A stretch of DNA of 64,000 bases from Brevundimonas sp. UBA7664 (GCF_002483305.1 NZ_DLHQ01000026.1:135930-199929), one strand, 5' to 3'. Positions 32,531-41,875 are shown, counted from the stretch's first letter. Numbers and translations: made by a program. The notes: generated by a model from the letters alone, not told the origin.

Positions 32531-33538
32531 ATGCTCGTCGTCCGACCCGCCGGCCCCGCCGATCTCGACTTCCTGCTGGAGCTGGCCATCCTGTCCGGCC
32601 CCGGCTTCACCAGCCTGCCCGAGGACCCGGACCAGCTGGCCGAGCGTCTCGACCTCAGCCGCGACAGCTTCGCCGGCAAGCTGGAGCCGCAGCAGCGCTG
32701 GTACACCTTGATGCTGGAAGAGACCGAGACCGGCGATGTCGACGGCATCGGCTCGGTCAAGGCCGCGGTCGGCCTGAACCGGCCCTTCTTCTCGTTCCGG
32801 GTCGTGACCAACACCCAGTCGTCGCCCTCGCTGGGCATCAAGCTGGAACAGAAGACCCTGGTGCTGGTCAATGAATGCACCGGCTGGACCGAGGTCGGCT
32901 CGCTGTTCCTCAAGGCCGACCGGCGCAAGGGCGGCGCCGGACGCCTGCTCAGCCAGTCGCGCTACATGCTGATCGGGGCCGAGCCGGACCTGTTCGCCGA
33001 CACCGTCCTGGCCGAGTTGCGCGGGGTCTTCACCCCCGACGGCGGCTGCCCCTTCTGGGACCATGTGGCGCACAAATTCTTCCCCATGGACTTCGACGAG
33101 GCCGACCGGATGACCGGGTCGACCGACAAGCAGTTCATCCTCGACCTGGCCCCCCGGCATCCGATCTACATCGACCTGCTGCCCGAGCCGGCGCGGGCGG
33201 TGATCGGCAAGGTGCATCCCCAGGGCGTGCCGGCCATGGCCCTGCTGGAGAGCGAGGGCTTCCGCCCCAACGGCCTGGTCGACATCTTCGACGCCGGACC
33301 GACCGTCACCTGCGACCGCGACAACATCCGCACGGTGCGCGACGCACGGCGGTTGACCGTGGCCGTGGCCGCGGAGGTCGAGGCCGAATTGCCTGCCCTG
33401 ATCTCGACCGACAGCGCCGCCGGTTTCCGCTCGGTGCGACAACGCGCGGCGGTCGACGGCGATGTCGTCACCCTCACCGCCGAGACGGCCGATACGCTGC
33501 GGGTGCGGGCCGGTGACACCGTGCGTGTAAAGACGTGA
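32531..33538 (+). CDS. astA: Arginine N-succinyltransferase
   Basis: AstA succinylates arginine with succinyl-CoA, the first step of the ammonia-producing AST pathway of arginine catabolism. The 335-residue protein starts MLVVRPAGPADLDFLLELA. It has the family segments GPGFTSLP, EVGSLFLKADRRKGGAGRLLSQSR and FWDHVAHKFFPMDFDEAD. Its stop overlaps astD as GTGA. The order hydrolase-astA-astD-astB is compact and translationally coupled. Confidence 0.96.
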   Translation: MLVVRPAGPADLDFLLELAILSGPGFTSLPEDPDQLAERLDLSRDSFAGKLEPQQRWYTLMLEETETGDVDGIGSVKAAVGLNRPFFSFRVVTNTQSSPSLGIKLEQKTLVLVNECTGWTEVGSLFLKADRRKGGAGRLLSQSRYMLIGAEPDLFADTVLAELRGVFTPDGGCPFWDHVAHKFFPMDFDEADRMTGSTDKQFILDLAPRHPIYIDLLPEPARAVIGKVHPQGVPAMALLESEGFRPNGLVDIFDAGPTVTCDRDNIRTVRDARRLTVAVAAEVEAELPALISTDSAAGFRSVRQRAAVDGDVVTLTAETADTLRVRAGDTVRVKT

Positions 33539-34965
33539 GCGACAGCATGACCCAGTTCAAATCCATCGACCCCGCCACCGGCGAAACCGTCTGGGAAGGC
33601 GCCGCCGCCTCACCCGCCGAGGTCCAGGCCGCCGCCGACCGCGCCCGCGCCGCCTTCCCCGACTGGGCCGACCGGTCGCGTCAGGAGCGGATCGACGCGG
33701 TCAAACGCTATCAGGCCGTGCTCAAGGCCCGCGCCCCGGCGATGGCCGAGGCGATCAGCCGCGAGACCGGCAAGGCCCTGTGGGAAACCACCGCCGAACT
33801 CGGCGCCATGGCCGGCAAGGTCGACATCTCGATCCGCGCCTATGACGAGCGCACCGGCGAGCGGACGGCCGAGACCGGCTTCGGCCACGCGACCCTGCGC
33901 CACCGCCCGCATGGCGTCGCAGCGGTGCTCGGGCCGTTCAACTTCCCCGGCCACCTGCCCAACGGCCATATCGTCCCCGCCCTGCTGGCCGGCGACACGG
34001 TGGTGTTCAAACCCTCGGAAGAGACGCCCCTGATCGGCCAGCTGATGGCCGAGGCCTTCGCCGAGGCCGATCTGCCCGACGGCGTGGTCAATGTCGTCCA
34101 GGGCGGGCGCGACACCGGCGCGGCCCTGCTGGACAGCGGCATCGACGCCCTGATGTTCACCGGCTCGGGCGCGGCGGGCGCCCATTTCCGGCGCAAATTC
34201 GCCGACGATCCGCATGTGATCCTGGCGCTGGAGCTGGGCGGCAACAATCCGCTGGTCGTCTGGGACGCCGCCGACGCCGAAGCCGTGGCCGGGATCGTGG
34301 TCCAGTCGGCCTTCGTCACCACCGGCCAGCGCTGCTCCTGCGCCCGGCGGCTGATCGTGCCCGAAGGCCCGCAGGGCGACGCCATCGTCGCGGCCGTCGA
34401 CGCCATGGTCGACCGGCTGATCCTCGCGCCGTGGAACTCGACGCCCGAGCCCTACGCCGGGCCGCTGATCTCGCAAAAGGCCGCCGAAGCCGCGCTGCAG
34501 GCGCTGCAGGACCGGATCGCCATGGGCGCCAAGGTGATCCGCGCCTCCGGCCCGGTCGGCAACCTGCCCGCCGCCTTCGTCAAACCCGCCATCATCGACG
34601 TCACCGGCGTCGACGTCCCCGACGAGGAGATGTTCGCCCCCTTCCTGTCGGTGACCCGCGTGGCCAGCTTCGACGCCGCCATCGCCGAGGCCAACGCCAC
34701 CCGCTACGGCCTGTCCGCCGGCCTCGTCAGCGACGACCCGAAGACCTGGGACCGCTTCATCCGTCGTATCCGCGCCGGCGTGGTCAACTTCAACCGCCCG
34801 ACCACCGGCGCCGCCGGCGACATGCCCTTCGGCGGTCTGGGGGCCAGCGGAAACCATCGCCCCAGCGCCTACTACGCCGCCGACTACTGCGCCTATCCGG
34901 TGGCGAGTTTCGAAGCCGGGGCGGTGAAGAACATCGAGAGTGAGATCAAGGGGTTGAGGTCGTGA
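33535..34965 (+). CDS. astD: N-succinylglutamate 5-semialdehyde dehydrogenase
   Basis: AstD oxidises N-succinylglutamate semialdehyde to N-succinylglutamate with NAD+. The 476-residue aldehyde dehydrogenase has the catalytic Cys in TTGQRCSCARR, the general-base Glu in LALELGGNNPLVV and the cofactor region MFTGSGAAG. GTG at 33535 overlaps the astA stop; ATG 33547, four codons on, is a possible alternative. It is the fourth enzyme of the pathway. astC, the aminotransferase of step three, is not in this window, so another aminotransferase must serve. Confidence 0.95.
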   Translation: MSDSMTQFKSIDPATGETVWEGAAASPAEVQAAADRARAAFPDWADRSRQERIDAVKRYQAVLKARAPAMAEAISRETGKALWETTAELGAMAGKVDISIRAYDERTGERTAETGFGHATLRHRPHGVAAVLGPFNFPGHLPNGHIVPALLAGDTVVFKPSEETPLIGQLMAEAFAEADLPDGVVNVVQGGRDTGAALLDSGIDALMFTGSGAAGAHFRRKFADDPHVILALELGGNNPLVVWDAADAEAVAGIVVQSAFVTTGQRCSCARRLIVPEGPQGDAIVAAVDAMVDRLILAPWNSTPEPYAGPLISQKAAEAALQALQDRIAMGAKVIRASGPVGNLPAAFVKPAIIDVTGVDVPDEEMFAPFLSVTRVASFDAAIAEANATRYGLSAGLVSDDPKTWDRFIRRIRAGVVNFNRPTTGAAGDMPFGGLGASGNHRPSAYYAADYCAYPVASFEAGAVKNIESEIKGLRS

Positions 34966-36302
34966 GCTCGCTCGCTGTCGAAGCCAACGCCGACGGCCTG
35001 ATCGGCCCGACCCACTCCTATGCGGGCCTGTCGCCGGGCAACCTCGCCTCCAGCCTCAACAAGGGCGAGGCGTCCAACCCCCGCGCCGCGGTCCTCCAGG
35101 GTCTCGACAAGATGAAGACCCTGGCCGACCTCGGCCTGCCCCAATACGTCCTGCCGCCGCACGAGCGGCCGAACATCCCCTTCCTGCGCAGCCTCGGCTT
35201 CACCGGGACCGACGCGCGCGTGCTGGAACAGGCCTGGAAGGCGGCGCCGTCCTTCGCCGCCGCCGCCTGTTCGGCCTCGCCGATGTGGGCCGCCAACGCC
35301 GCGACCGTGACGCCCAGCGCCGACGCCGCCGACGGCCGGGTGCATTTCACCCCCGCCAATCTGGTCACCAACCTCCACCGCTCGCTCGAGCATCAGCAGA
35401 CGAAGCGGGCGCTGGACGCCCTCTTCCCCGACCCCGACCGGTTCGCTGTCCACGACGCCCTGCCCTCCGTCGCCCACCTCGCCGACGAGGGCGCGGCCAA
35501 CCACGTCCGCCTGTGCGCCGACCACGGCGCGCCCGGCGTCAATCTGCTGGTCTGGGGCCGCGAGGCCTTCGAGCCCTGGGCCGACGCCTTCCCCGCCCGC
35601 CAGACGCGCGAGGCCTCCGACGCCGTCGCCCGCCGCCACGCCGCCTCGGGCGTCGTGCTGGCGCGCCAGTCGCGGGCGGCCATCGCCGGCGGCACCTTCC
35701 ACAACGATGTCGTCTGTGTCGGGGCGCTGGAGACCCTGTTCTTCCACGACCTGGCTTTCGAAGACACGGCAGGGACCAAGGCCGCCATCCGCGCCGCCGC
35801 CGGCGACCGGTTCGAACCGGTCTTCGTCGAAGTTTCCTCCGCCGACCTGCCCCTGGCCGACGCTATCTCCTCCTATCTGTTCAACTCCATGCTGGTGCAG
35901 ATCCCCGGCGAGGACCGCCTGACCCTGATCTGCCCGACCGAGACCCGGGACAACGCCCGCAGCCACGCCGTCGCCGAGCGGCTGGCCGGCTCCAACGGCC
36001 CGATCGGCCGGGTCGAATACGTCGATGTGCGCCAGTCGATGCGCAACGGCGGCGGCCCCGCCTGCCTGCGCCTGCGCGTGGTGCTGACCGAGGCCGAACA
36101 GGCGGCGACCAACCCGGCCATGCGATTGACCGACGATCTGCACGCCCGGCTCTCAGCCTGGGGGGCCGCCCACTACCGCGACCGCCTGACCCCCGCCGAC
36201 CTCGCCGATCCGGCCCTGCTGGACGAGAGCCGCGTCGCGCTGGACGAACTGACCGGCCTGCTCGGCCTCGGCGGCGGCTTCTATCCCTTCCAGCGAGCCT
36301 GA
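34962..36302 (+). CDS. astB: N-succinylarginine dihydrolase
   Basis: AstB hydrolyses N-succinylarginine to N-succinylornithine, two ammonia and carbon dioxide. The 446-residue protein starts with ANADGLIGPTHSYAGLSPGN, typical of the family, and has the catalytic Cys in RNGGGPACLRLRV near residue 365. Other family signatures are PPHERPNIPFLR and HNDVVCVGALETLF. GTG at 34962 overlaps the astD stop. It is the last certain gene of the AST operon; a small membrane protein and an acetyltransferase follow at once. Confidence 0.96.
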   Translation: MSSLAVEANADGLIGPTHSYAGLSPGNLASSLNKGEASNPRAAVLQGLDKMKTLADLGLPQYVLPPHERPNIPFLRSLGFTGTDARVLEQAWKAAPSFAAAACSASPMWAANAATVTPSADAADGRVHFTPANLVTNLHRSLEHQQTKRALDALFPDPDRFAVHDALPSVAHLADEGAANHVRLCADHGAPGVNLLVWGREAFEPWADAFPARQTREASDAVARRHAASGVVLARQSRAAIAGGTFHNDVVCVGALETLFFHDLAFEDTAGTKAAIRAAAGDRFEPVFVEVSSADLPLADAISSYLFNSMLVQIPGEDRLTLICPTETRDNARSHAVAERLAGSNGPIGRVEYVDVRQSMRNGGGPACLRLRVVLTEAEQAATNPAMRLTDDLHARLSAWGAAHYRDRLTPADLADPALLDESRVALDELTGLLGLGGGFYPFQRA

Positions 36303-36304
36303 GC

Positions 36305-36727
36305 ATGCCCGCCAACGCCTGGCTCATGGCGGGCGGCGTCCTCAGCGGGGCGGCGTCCATCGCCCATCTGGCGGTGATCGTCGGCGGCCCACGCTGGTAC
36401 GACGCCTTCGGCGCCGGCCGTCGGATGGTTCGGCTGGCCGAGCAGGGTTCTCCGGTCGCGACCGCCATCACCCTCGGCATCGCCGCCGTGCTCGCCATCT
36501 GGGCGGCCTACGCCTTTTCCGGCGCCGGGCTGATCCCGCGCCTGCCTCTGCTCAGACTGGCTCTGACCGCCATCACGGCCGTCTATGTCCTGCGAGCCTT
36601 CGGCTACATCCCGGCCCTGATGGCCGCCGGAGCGCCGGTCGGGACCTTCGCCTGGGTCAGTTCGGCGATCGTCCTTCTCTTCGCCATCGTCCATGTCATG
36701 GGGACCCTGCCGCTATGGCGCAGCTGA
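36305..36727 (+). CDS. Small four-helix membrane protein
   Basis: This 140-residue protein begins two bases after the astB stop. It has about four hydrophobic helices (AWLMAGGVLSGAASIAHLAV, ATAITLGIAAVLAIWAAYAF, LPLLRLALTAITAVYVLRA, SSAIVLLFAIVHVMG). A loop RWYDAFGAGRRMVRLAEQGSP resembles small membrane proteins seen often in alphaproteobacteria. Its end overlaps the next gene by 13 bases. It is probably co-transcribed with astB. Function unknown; a role in arginine catabolism is not implied by its sequence. Confidence 0.75.
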   Translation: MPANAWLMAGGVLSGAASIAHLAVIVGGPRWYDAFGAGRRMVRLAEQGSPVATAITLGIAAVLAIWAAYAFSGAGLIPRLPLLRLALTAITAVYVLRAFGYIPALMAAGAPVGTFAWVSSAIVLLFAIVHVMGTLPLWRS

Positions 36728-37263
36728 CCCACCGCATCGCGACCGAGGCCGACATCCCGGCCCTGGTCGCCCTGATGGATCGCTCGATCGCCGGCCCCCT
36801 CGCCGCCTTCCTGACGCCCGACCAGATCGCCGCCAGCCGCAAACTGATGGGCATCGACAGCCAGATCATCGCCGACCGCACCTATGTCATCGTCGAGGCG
36901 GACGGCGTCCTTGCCGGCTGCGGCGGCTGGAGCGGGCGGATCACCGAATACGGCGGCGACCACACCCCCGGCCGCGAGCCCGCGCCCCTGACGCCCGGCG
37001 TCGACGCCGCCCGCATCCGCGCCATGTACACGGCGCCCGAGTTCGTGCGCCGGGGCGTCGGCCGGTTGATCCTCGGCCTGTGCGAAGCCGCCGCCCGCGC
37101 CGCCGGCTACGACCGCGCCGAGCTGGTCGCCACCATGGGCGGCGAGCCGCTGTACCGGGCCGCCGGCTATGCCGAGATCGAGCGGTTCGAGGACGACCGC
37201 GGCGGCGCGCCCGTCCCGCTGGTCCGGATGGGCAAGCGGCTGACGACTGGCCCTTCCCGCTAG
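36715..37263 (+). CDS. GNAT family N-acetyltransferase
   Basis: This 182-residue acetyltransferase has the acetyl-CoA loop FVRRGVGRLIL (R-x-G-V-G) preceded by AARIRAMYTAPE, and the C-terminal EPLYRAAGYAEIERF. The N-terminal half includes IVEADGVLAGCGGWSGR. It overlaps the membrane protein gene by 13 bases. The substrate is unknown. It may be carried along on the AST operon transcript. Confidence 0.85.
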   Translation: MAQLTHRIATEADIPALVALMDRSIAGPLAAFLTPDQIAASRKLMGIDSQIIADRTYVIVEADGVLAGCGGWSGRITEYGGDHTPGREPAPLTPGVDAARIRAMYTAPEFVRRGVGRLILGLCEAAARAAGYDRAELVATMGGEPLYRAAGYAEIERFEDDRGGAPVPLVRMGKRLTTGPSR

Positions 37264-37330
37264 CCCGACCAGGTCCCCGGGCCGGCCGTCGGGAAAGCCG
37301 ATCCCGTCCGGTTCGCTCGCCGGCGCCCGG

Positions 37331-38212
37331 TCAGGCCTTGCGCGGCCGTAGAAGGAACGCGATCCCGATCAGGAAGAGGACGCTGCAGATCCAACTGCCC
37401 TCAGGCCCCACATCGCCGCCCGTCAGCCGGTCCGGGCCCTGCGGAATCAACCGGACAATCAGGGCAGGTAGATCAATCACAAAACCGGTGACCGGCAGTT
37501 CGAACCCGATGGACAGCAGCCAGTTCCAGCCGATGTGCCAGCCCATCACCCCCCAGATGTTTCCCGCCCGGATCGCCCATAGGCAGGCGAAAACCGAGAA
37601 CAGGACCGAGCTCAACATGTCCGGCCAGGCCTGTCCCGGGGACCAATGCAGGAAGGTGAAGACCAGGGTCGTGACTACCACGGCTGCCAGCTGGCCCCAT
37701 TTTCGGGTCACAACCGACAACAGCCAACCGCGGAATATGAATTCCTCGACTCCGGCCTGGATCGCAAAGCAGACCAGCAGAAGGGCCATGCTGCCGAGCG
37801 CTGTGGGCGAGGATAAAGCCGGCCCGAATTCGCCCACCTGATAACCGCCGGCGAACCCGATGGAGGCGACGACCGCAGAGATGGTCACGCATCCGATCAA
37901 CAGACCCCGAAACAGGGTCGTCAGGGGCGCCGGACCGGTCAGGCCGACGGTCGACAGCGGACGCCGCTCGACCAGCCAGATCCAGGCGAGAACCATCAGG
38001 CCATTGAGGCCGAACGCGACAACGAGGAAGGCGTACATGCCGTTGAGGCCGATCGGACCGCCCTCGGCATCTTCCAGCCCGAGGCTTCTCAGCCCGGGCG
38101 AGGGTATCAGAACGGAGGCGATGACAAAGGCGATGAACAGAAGGGGTGCGAGAATTCCCCAGGGAAGCCAGCCTTTGTGGGGTTCGGTTGAGAAGATCGT
38201 TCTTGAGGTCAT
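37331..38212 (-). CDS. CPBP family intramembrane glutamic endopeptidase
   Basis: This 293-residue protein has about eight membrane helices and the CPBP (Rce1/Abi-like) motifs: motif 1 GVEEFIFRGW with the Glu pair and Arg, motif 2 TFLHWSPG, and motif 3 HIGWNWLLS with His and Asn. Members cleave substrates in the membrane, process prenylated or peptide signals, or give bacteriocin self-immunity. It begins 22 bases after the AraC regulator on the same strand, so the two form an operon. G+C content looks lower than in the ast genes by eye. The substrate is unknown. Confidence 0.88.
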   Translation of the reverse strand: MTSRTIFSTEPHKGWLPWGILAPLLFIAFVIASVLIPSPGLRSLGLEDAEGGPIGLNGMYAFLVVAFGLNGLMVLAWIWLVERRPLSTVGLTGPAPLTTLFRGLLIGCVTISAVVASIGFAGGYQVGEFGPALSSPTALGSMALLLVCFAIQAGVEEFIFRGWLLSVVTRKWGQLAAVVVTTLVFTFLHWSPGQAWPDMLSSVLFSVFACLWAIRAGNIWGVMGWHIGWNWLLSIGFELPVTGFVIDLPALIVRLIPQGPDRLTGGDVGPEGSWICSVLFLIGIAFLLRPRKA

Positions 38213-38234
38213 GAGCCTGAGTAGGCCGACCGCG

Positions 38235-39125
38235 TCAGACGCGAATAGAACGATCGTGCGCGGGCGTGATGGCGTTCAACCAGGCCATCGGCGCAAGGCC
38301 GTAGGTCTTCCGGAACTGACGGCCGAAATGGCTCTGGTCGGCGAATCCGCAGGCCGCGGCGACCTCCGCGCCGGCCAGACCTTCGGCCAGCAAGGCCCTG
38401 GCTCTCTCCAGCCGGCGCAGGATCAGGTAGCGGTAGGGACTGGAGCCGAACAACGCCCGGAAATCTCTCGAAAGCTGCCAGCGATCGTGACCAGTGACCT
38501 GCTCCAGTTCGGTCAACGAGAAGGTCGTGTCGAGGCAGTCGTCAATATAGTCACGAGCCATCCGCGCCGCTTCCCAGCTCGCGCGGCGGATCACCCGAAC
38601 ACCGCCTGACGCAGCTTCAAGCGCACCCGCGACCCCTACCAGCGCGTCCTGAGACTCCAGCAGGGACAGAGGCCGATCCAGATCGGACAGGAGCGCGTCG
38701 ATTGCCGCTGCGAGCCTTGGATCACCGGAAACACCCCCGTCGATGAACGGTAGGGTCCGCCCACCCAGGACGTCCTGCAGGTCAGTCGGCCGGATATAGG
38801 CGGCGCGATACCGGAAGGCCTCTCCGTCGCCTGACCTGCCGTCGTGGAGTTCATCGGGGTGCATCACGACGATCTGCCCCGGCAGTGAATGACGCGCTGC
38901 GCCACGATAGTCGAAGGTCTGAATTCCCCCGAGGGTCACCCCGACGGCATAGGTGTCGTGGCGATGCGGCCCGTAGGCCACGCCAGTGAAACAGGCTTCG
39001 ATCCGGTCGATATCACCGGGCGCCTTGAACAGCCAGTTTTTTGAAGTGTGGATCAGGGTCGATTTCCCTTCAGACCTTATGGCGGCCGATAAAATCACAA
39101 TCGGCGGGAAAGGCAGCATGAACAC
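38235..39125 (-). CDS. AraC family transcriptional regulator
   Basis: This protein of about 296 residues has an N-terminal cupin sensor domain (GPHRHDTYAVGVTLGGIQTF, PGQIVVMHPDELHD) and a C-terminal pair of helix-turn-helix motifs (FSLTELEQVTGHDRWQLSRDF, EVAAACGFADQSHFGRQF). The start is uncertain: no ribosome site precedes 39125 or 39119, and the family usually begins near the HTSKNWLFKAPG segment. It leads the CPBP gene and is head to head with an MHS-family transporter across a very short gap, so it may control either. Confidence 0.87.
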   Translation of the reverse strand: MFMLPFPPIVILSAAIRSEGKSTLIHTSKNWLFKAPGDIDRIEACFTGVAYGPHRHDTYAVGVTLGGIQTFDYRGAARHSLPGQIVVMHPDELHDGRSGDGEAFRYRAAYIRPTDLQDVLGGRTLPFIDGGVSGDPRLAAAIDALLSDLDRPLSLLESQDALVGVAGALEAASGGVRVIRRASWEAARMARDYIDDCLDTTFSLTELEQVTGHDRWQLSRDFRALFGSSPYRYLILRRLERARALLAEGLAGAEVAAACGFADQSHFGRQFRKTYGLAPMAWLNAITPAHDRSIRV

Positions 39126-39160
39126 GCCGTCACCTTTCGCCCGCGCAGAAGGACGCGTAT

Positions 39161-40459
39161 TTGCGTTCCATGACCTCGACCGCCATGACCCCCGCCCGCC
39201 GACTGCGCAACATCATCGGCGGCTCGGCCGGCAATCTGGTCGAATGGTTCGACTGGTTCGCCTATGCCGCCTTCACCGTCTATTTCGCGCCGATCTTCTT
39301 CCCCGAGGGCGACAGCACCGCCCAGTTGCTGAGCGCGGCGGCCGTCTTCGCCGTCGGCTTCCTGATGCGGCCGGTCGGGGCCTGGGTCATGGGGGTCTAT
39401 TCGGACCGCAAAGGCCGCAAGGCTGGCCTGACCCTGTCCGTGACCCTGATGTGCACCGGCAGCCTGATCATCGCCTGCACGCCCGGCCATGCGAGCATCG
39501 GCCTGGCCGCCCCGGCCCTGCTGCTGTTCGCCCGCATGTTGCAGGGGCTCAGCGTCGGCGGCGAATACGGCTCATCCGCCACCTATCTGTCGGAGATGGC
39601 CACGGCGAAACACCGCGGCTTCTGGTCCAGCTTCCAGTACGTCACCCTGATCTCGGGCCAGTTGCTGGCCCTGCTGCTGCTGATCGTGCTGCAGAGGACC
39701 ATGGCCGAGGCCGATCTGGCGGCCTGGGGCTGGCGCATCCCCTTCTTCGTCGGGGCGGCCCTGGCGGTGGTGGTGTTCTGGTTGCGCCGCCGGCTGGACG
39801 AGACCGCGGCCTTCATCGCCAGCGATGCGAGCGAAGCGCCGAAATCCAGCGCCCTGCTGCTGATCCTCAAACATCCCAAGGAGGCGCTGATGGTCCTCGG
39901 CCTGACCGCCGGCGGGACCGTCGCCTTCTATACTTACACGACCTATCTGCAGAAATTCCTCGTCAACACGACCGGCTTCTCCAAGACAACCGCGACCGAG
40001 GTCAGCGCCGCGGCCCTGTTCGTCTTCATGCTGCTGCAGCCCGCCGTGGGGGCGCTGTCGGATCGGGTCGGACGACGGCCGGTGATGATCGCCTTCGGGG
40101 TGGCGGGCGTGCTGTTCACCGTGCCCATCATGACGGCGCTGTCCGGCGTCGAGAGCCCGTTCACGGCTTTCCTGCTGGCCATGACGGCCCTGATCATCGT
40201 CAGCGGCTACACCGCGATCAACGCCGTGGTGAAGGCCGAACTGTTCCCGGCCCATATCCGGGCCCTGGGCGTCGCCCTGCCCTACGCCATCGCCAACGCC
40301 CTGTTCGGCGGCACGGCGGAGTATGTCGCCCTGTGGTTCAAGGCCGAAGGCATGGAGAGCGCCTTCTTCTGGTACGTCACCGCCCTGATCGGCGTGTCGC
40401 TACTGACCTACATCCGCATGCGCGATACGGGCCGCAACAGCCTGATCACGCACGACTAG
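39161..40459 (+). CDS. MFS transporter, metabolite:H+ symporter family
   Basis: This 432-residue protein has 12 membrane helices and belongs to the MHS group (KgtP, ProP, ShiA-like) that imports organic acids or osmolytes with protons. The family signature NLVEWFDWFAYAAFTVYFAP is at the N-terminus, with SDRKGRKAGL between helices 2 and 3, and RMLQGLSVGGEYGSSATYL in helix 4. AAGG at 39149-39152 fits a TTG start at 39161 better than the ATG at 39170. The stop overlaps that of the convergent phhA gene. The substrate cannot be fixed; the whole-protein look is closest to alpha-ketoglutarate permeases. Confidence 0.9.
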   Translation: MRSMTSTAMTPARRLRNIIGGSAGNLVEWFDWFAYAAFTVYFAPIFFPEGDSTAQLLSAAAVFAVGFLMRPVGAWVMGVYSDRKGRKAGLTLSVTLMCTGSLIIACTPGHASIGLAAPALLLFARMLQGLSVGGEYGSSATYLSEMATAKHRGFWSSFQYVTLISGQLLALLLLIVLQRTMAEADLAAWGWRIPFFVGAALAVVVFWLRRRLDETAAFIASDASEAPKSSALLLILKHPKEALMVLGLTAGGTVAFYTYTTYLQKFLVNTTGFSKTTATEVSAAALFVFMLLQPAVGALSDRVGRRPVMIAFGVAGVLFTVPIMTALSGVESPFTAFLLAMTALIIVSGYTAINAVVKAELFPAHIRALGVALPYAIANALFGGTAEYVALWFKAEGMESAFFWYVTALIGVSLLTYIRMRDTGRNSLITHD

Positions 40460-41331
40460 GCCGCAAACCGCCCCCCCCGCGACGCATAGGCCTGGGTGCC
40501 GCGCGTGAAGACCTGATCGGTCGGCAGGATGGCGTCGATGGCGATATCCGACGCGCCCTTCAGGCGTCCATAGATCGGTCCGAAGTCCTGCAGCGTCTCG
40601 CGCTTCAGCTGTTCGATGGAATCGATGACGAAATAGACCTGCTGGAAGTCGTCGATCCGGTAGAGGGTCCGCATCACCCGCTCGAGGTCGAAGCCGAGCC
40701 GGTTGGGCGAGGCATCCTCCACCGAAAACACGCTCTCGGTCGCCGACGAGACGATGCCGGCGCCGTAGATGCGCAGGCCGCCCGCATCCTGCATCAGCCC
40801 GAACTCGACCGTGTACCAGTACAGCCGGGCCAGGTTCTGCAACACGCCCAGCGAGGCGGCGCGCTGCCCGCCCTTGCCATAGGCCTCCATATAGGCGGCG
40901 AAGTCCGGGTCGCTGAGCATCGGCACATGGCCGAAGACGTCGTGGAAGATGTCCGGCTCCTGCAGATAGTCCAGCTGGTCCGGCTTGCGGATGAACTGGC
41001 CCGACGGGAAGCGGCGGTTGGCCAGATGGTCGAAGAACACCTCATCAGGCACCAGGCCGGGCACGCAGACGACCGTCCAGCCGGTCAGGGCCTGGAGCTT
41101 GGGGTTCATCACCGCGAAATCCGGGATGCCGCCCGTGTTCAGGTCCAGCGCCGTCAGCCCCTTGAGGAAGACGTCGGCGGCCCGGCCCGGCAGGATCTTC
41201 ATCTGCCGCGCGTACAGCGTGTCCCAGGTCCGGTGCTCGACCTCGGTATAGGCGGCCCAGTCCTGCGGGATGGTCCAGTCGGCGGCGGCGCCTTCCGGCG
41301 GCGCATCGAACACGTGTTCGAAGTCGGACAT
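40456..41331 (-). CDS. phhA: Phenylalanine 4-monooxygenase
   Basis: PhhA hydroxylates phenylalanine to tyrosine with tetrahydropterin, oxygen and iron. The 291-residue protein carries the iron ligands His130 and His135 in DIFHDVFGHVPML and Glu176 in YWYTVEFGL. The pterin-binding region GWTVVCVPGLVPDEVFFDHL is present. It is the monodomain bacterial form without a regulatory ACT domain. AGGAGC upstream of ATG 41331 supports the start. No AsnC-type regulator or pterin-recycling gene is adjacent. Confidence 0.96.
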   Translation of the reverse strand: MSDFEHVFDAPPEGAAADWTIPQDWAAYTEVEHRTWDTLYARQMKILPGRAADVFLKGLTALDLNTGGIPDFAVMNPKLQALTGWTVVCVPGLVPDEVFFDHLANRRFPSGQFIRKPDQLDYLQEPDIFHDVFGHVPMLSDPDFAAYMEAYGKGGQRAASLGVLQNLARLYWYTVEFGLMQDAGGLRIYGAGIVSSATESVFSVEDASPNRLGFDLERVMRTLYRIDDFQQVYFVIDSIEQLKRETLQDFGPIYGRLKGASDIAIDAILPTDQVFTRGTQAYASRGGRFAA

Positions 41332-41413
41332 GGACCTGCTCCTGCAACCTGCGGGCTCTGAAGGACCCTTGGCGACAATCTAGGCCCGTCGCGCCGCACA
41401 CGCCAGCGCCCGC

Positions 41414-41728
41414 CTAGTGAATGGCGTGGGCCCGGGGCGCATGACGGCCATGGGAATCGACCGTGAACCAGCGGCTTTCCGCCTCGCGCGTCAGGGCCGA
41501 CAGCTCCGGATCTTGCTCCAGCGCGGTCTCGGCGGCATAGGCGATGAAGCCGCCGTCCGGGCCGATGGCCAGCACCTGATAGAAGGGCTGGTCCGGCCGG
41601 ACCTCGCCCGTCTCGCCGGGCAGGCCGGCATAGGCCGGGTCGATGTCGATCACCACGCCGCGAAAGGCGGCGTCGCGGTGACGGACGATCTGTCCGAGGC
41701 CGAATTTTGCGACAGTTGACTGGGTCAT
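41414..41728 (-). CDS. hspQ: Heat shock protein HspQ / YccV-like domain protein
   Basis: This 104-residue protein has the YccV-like (hemimethylated DNA-binding) domain: KFGLGQIVRHRDAAFRGVVIDIDPAYAG at the N-terminus, then QPFYQVLAI and YAAETALEQD. In E. coli HspQ aids Lon-dependent proteolysis. ATG 41728 is preferred; GTG 41734 is two codons upstream. It lies 82 bases before phhA on the same strand, which may share its transcript. The gap of about 145 bases upstream carries no further gene. Confidence 0.88.
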   Translation of the reverse strand: MTQSTVAKFGLGQIVRHRDAAFRGVVIDIDPAYAGLPGETGEVRPDQPFYQVLAIGPDGGFIAYAAETALEQDPELSALTREAESRWFTVDSHGRHAPRAHAIH

Positions 41729-41875
41729 GATCACAGACTGCCTGACCCGACCTGAGCCTTATCCGCGTCACGCCGTTCATTTTCGCGACAGACACGCTTG
41801 GCGCGGAGCTTTGCACCGCTCTAGAGTGTCCGGGACGGGCGCCGTTTCGGACCGCCCACCTTGAAAGTTCGGCCC

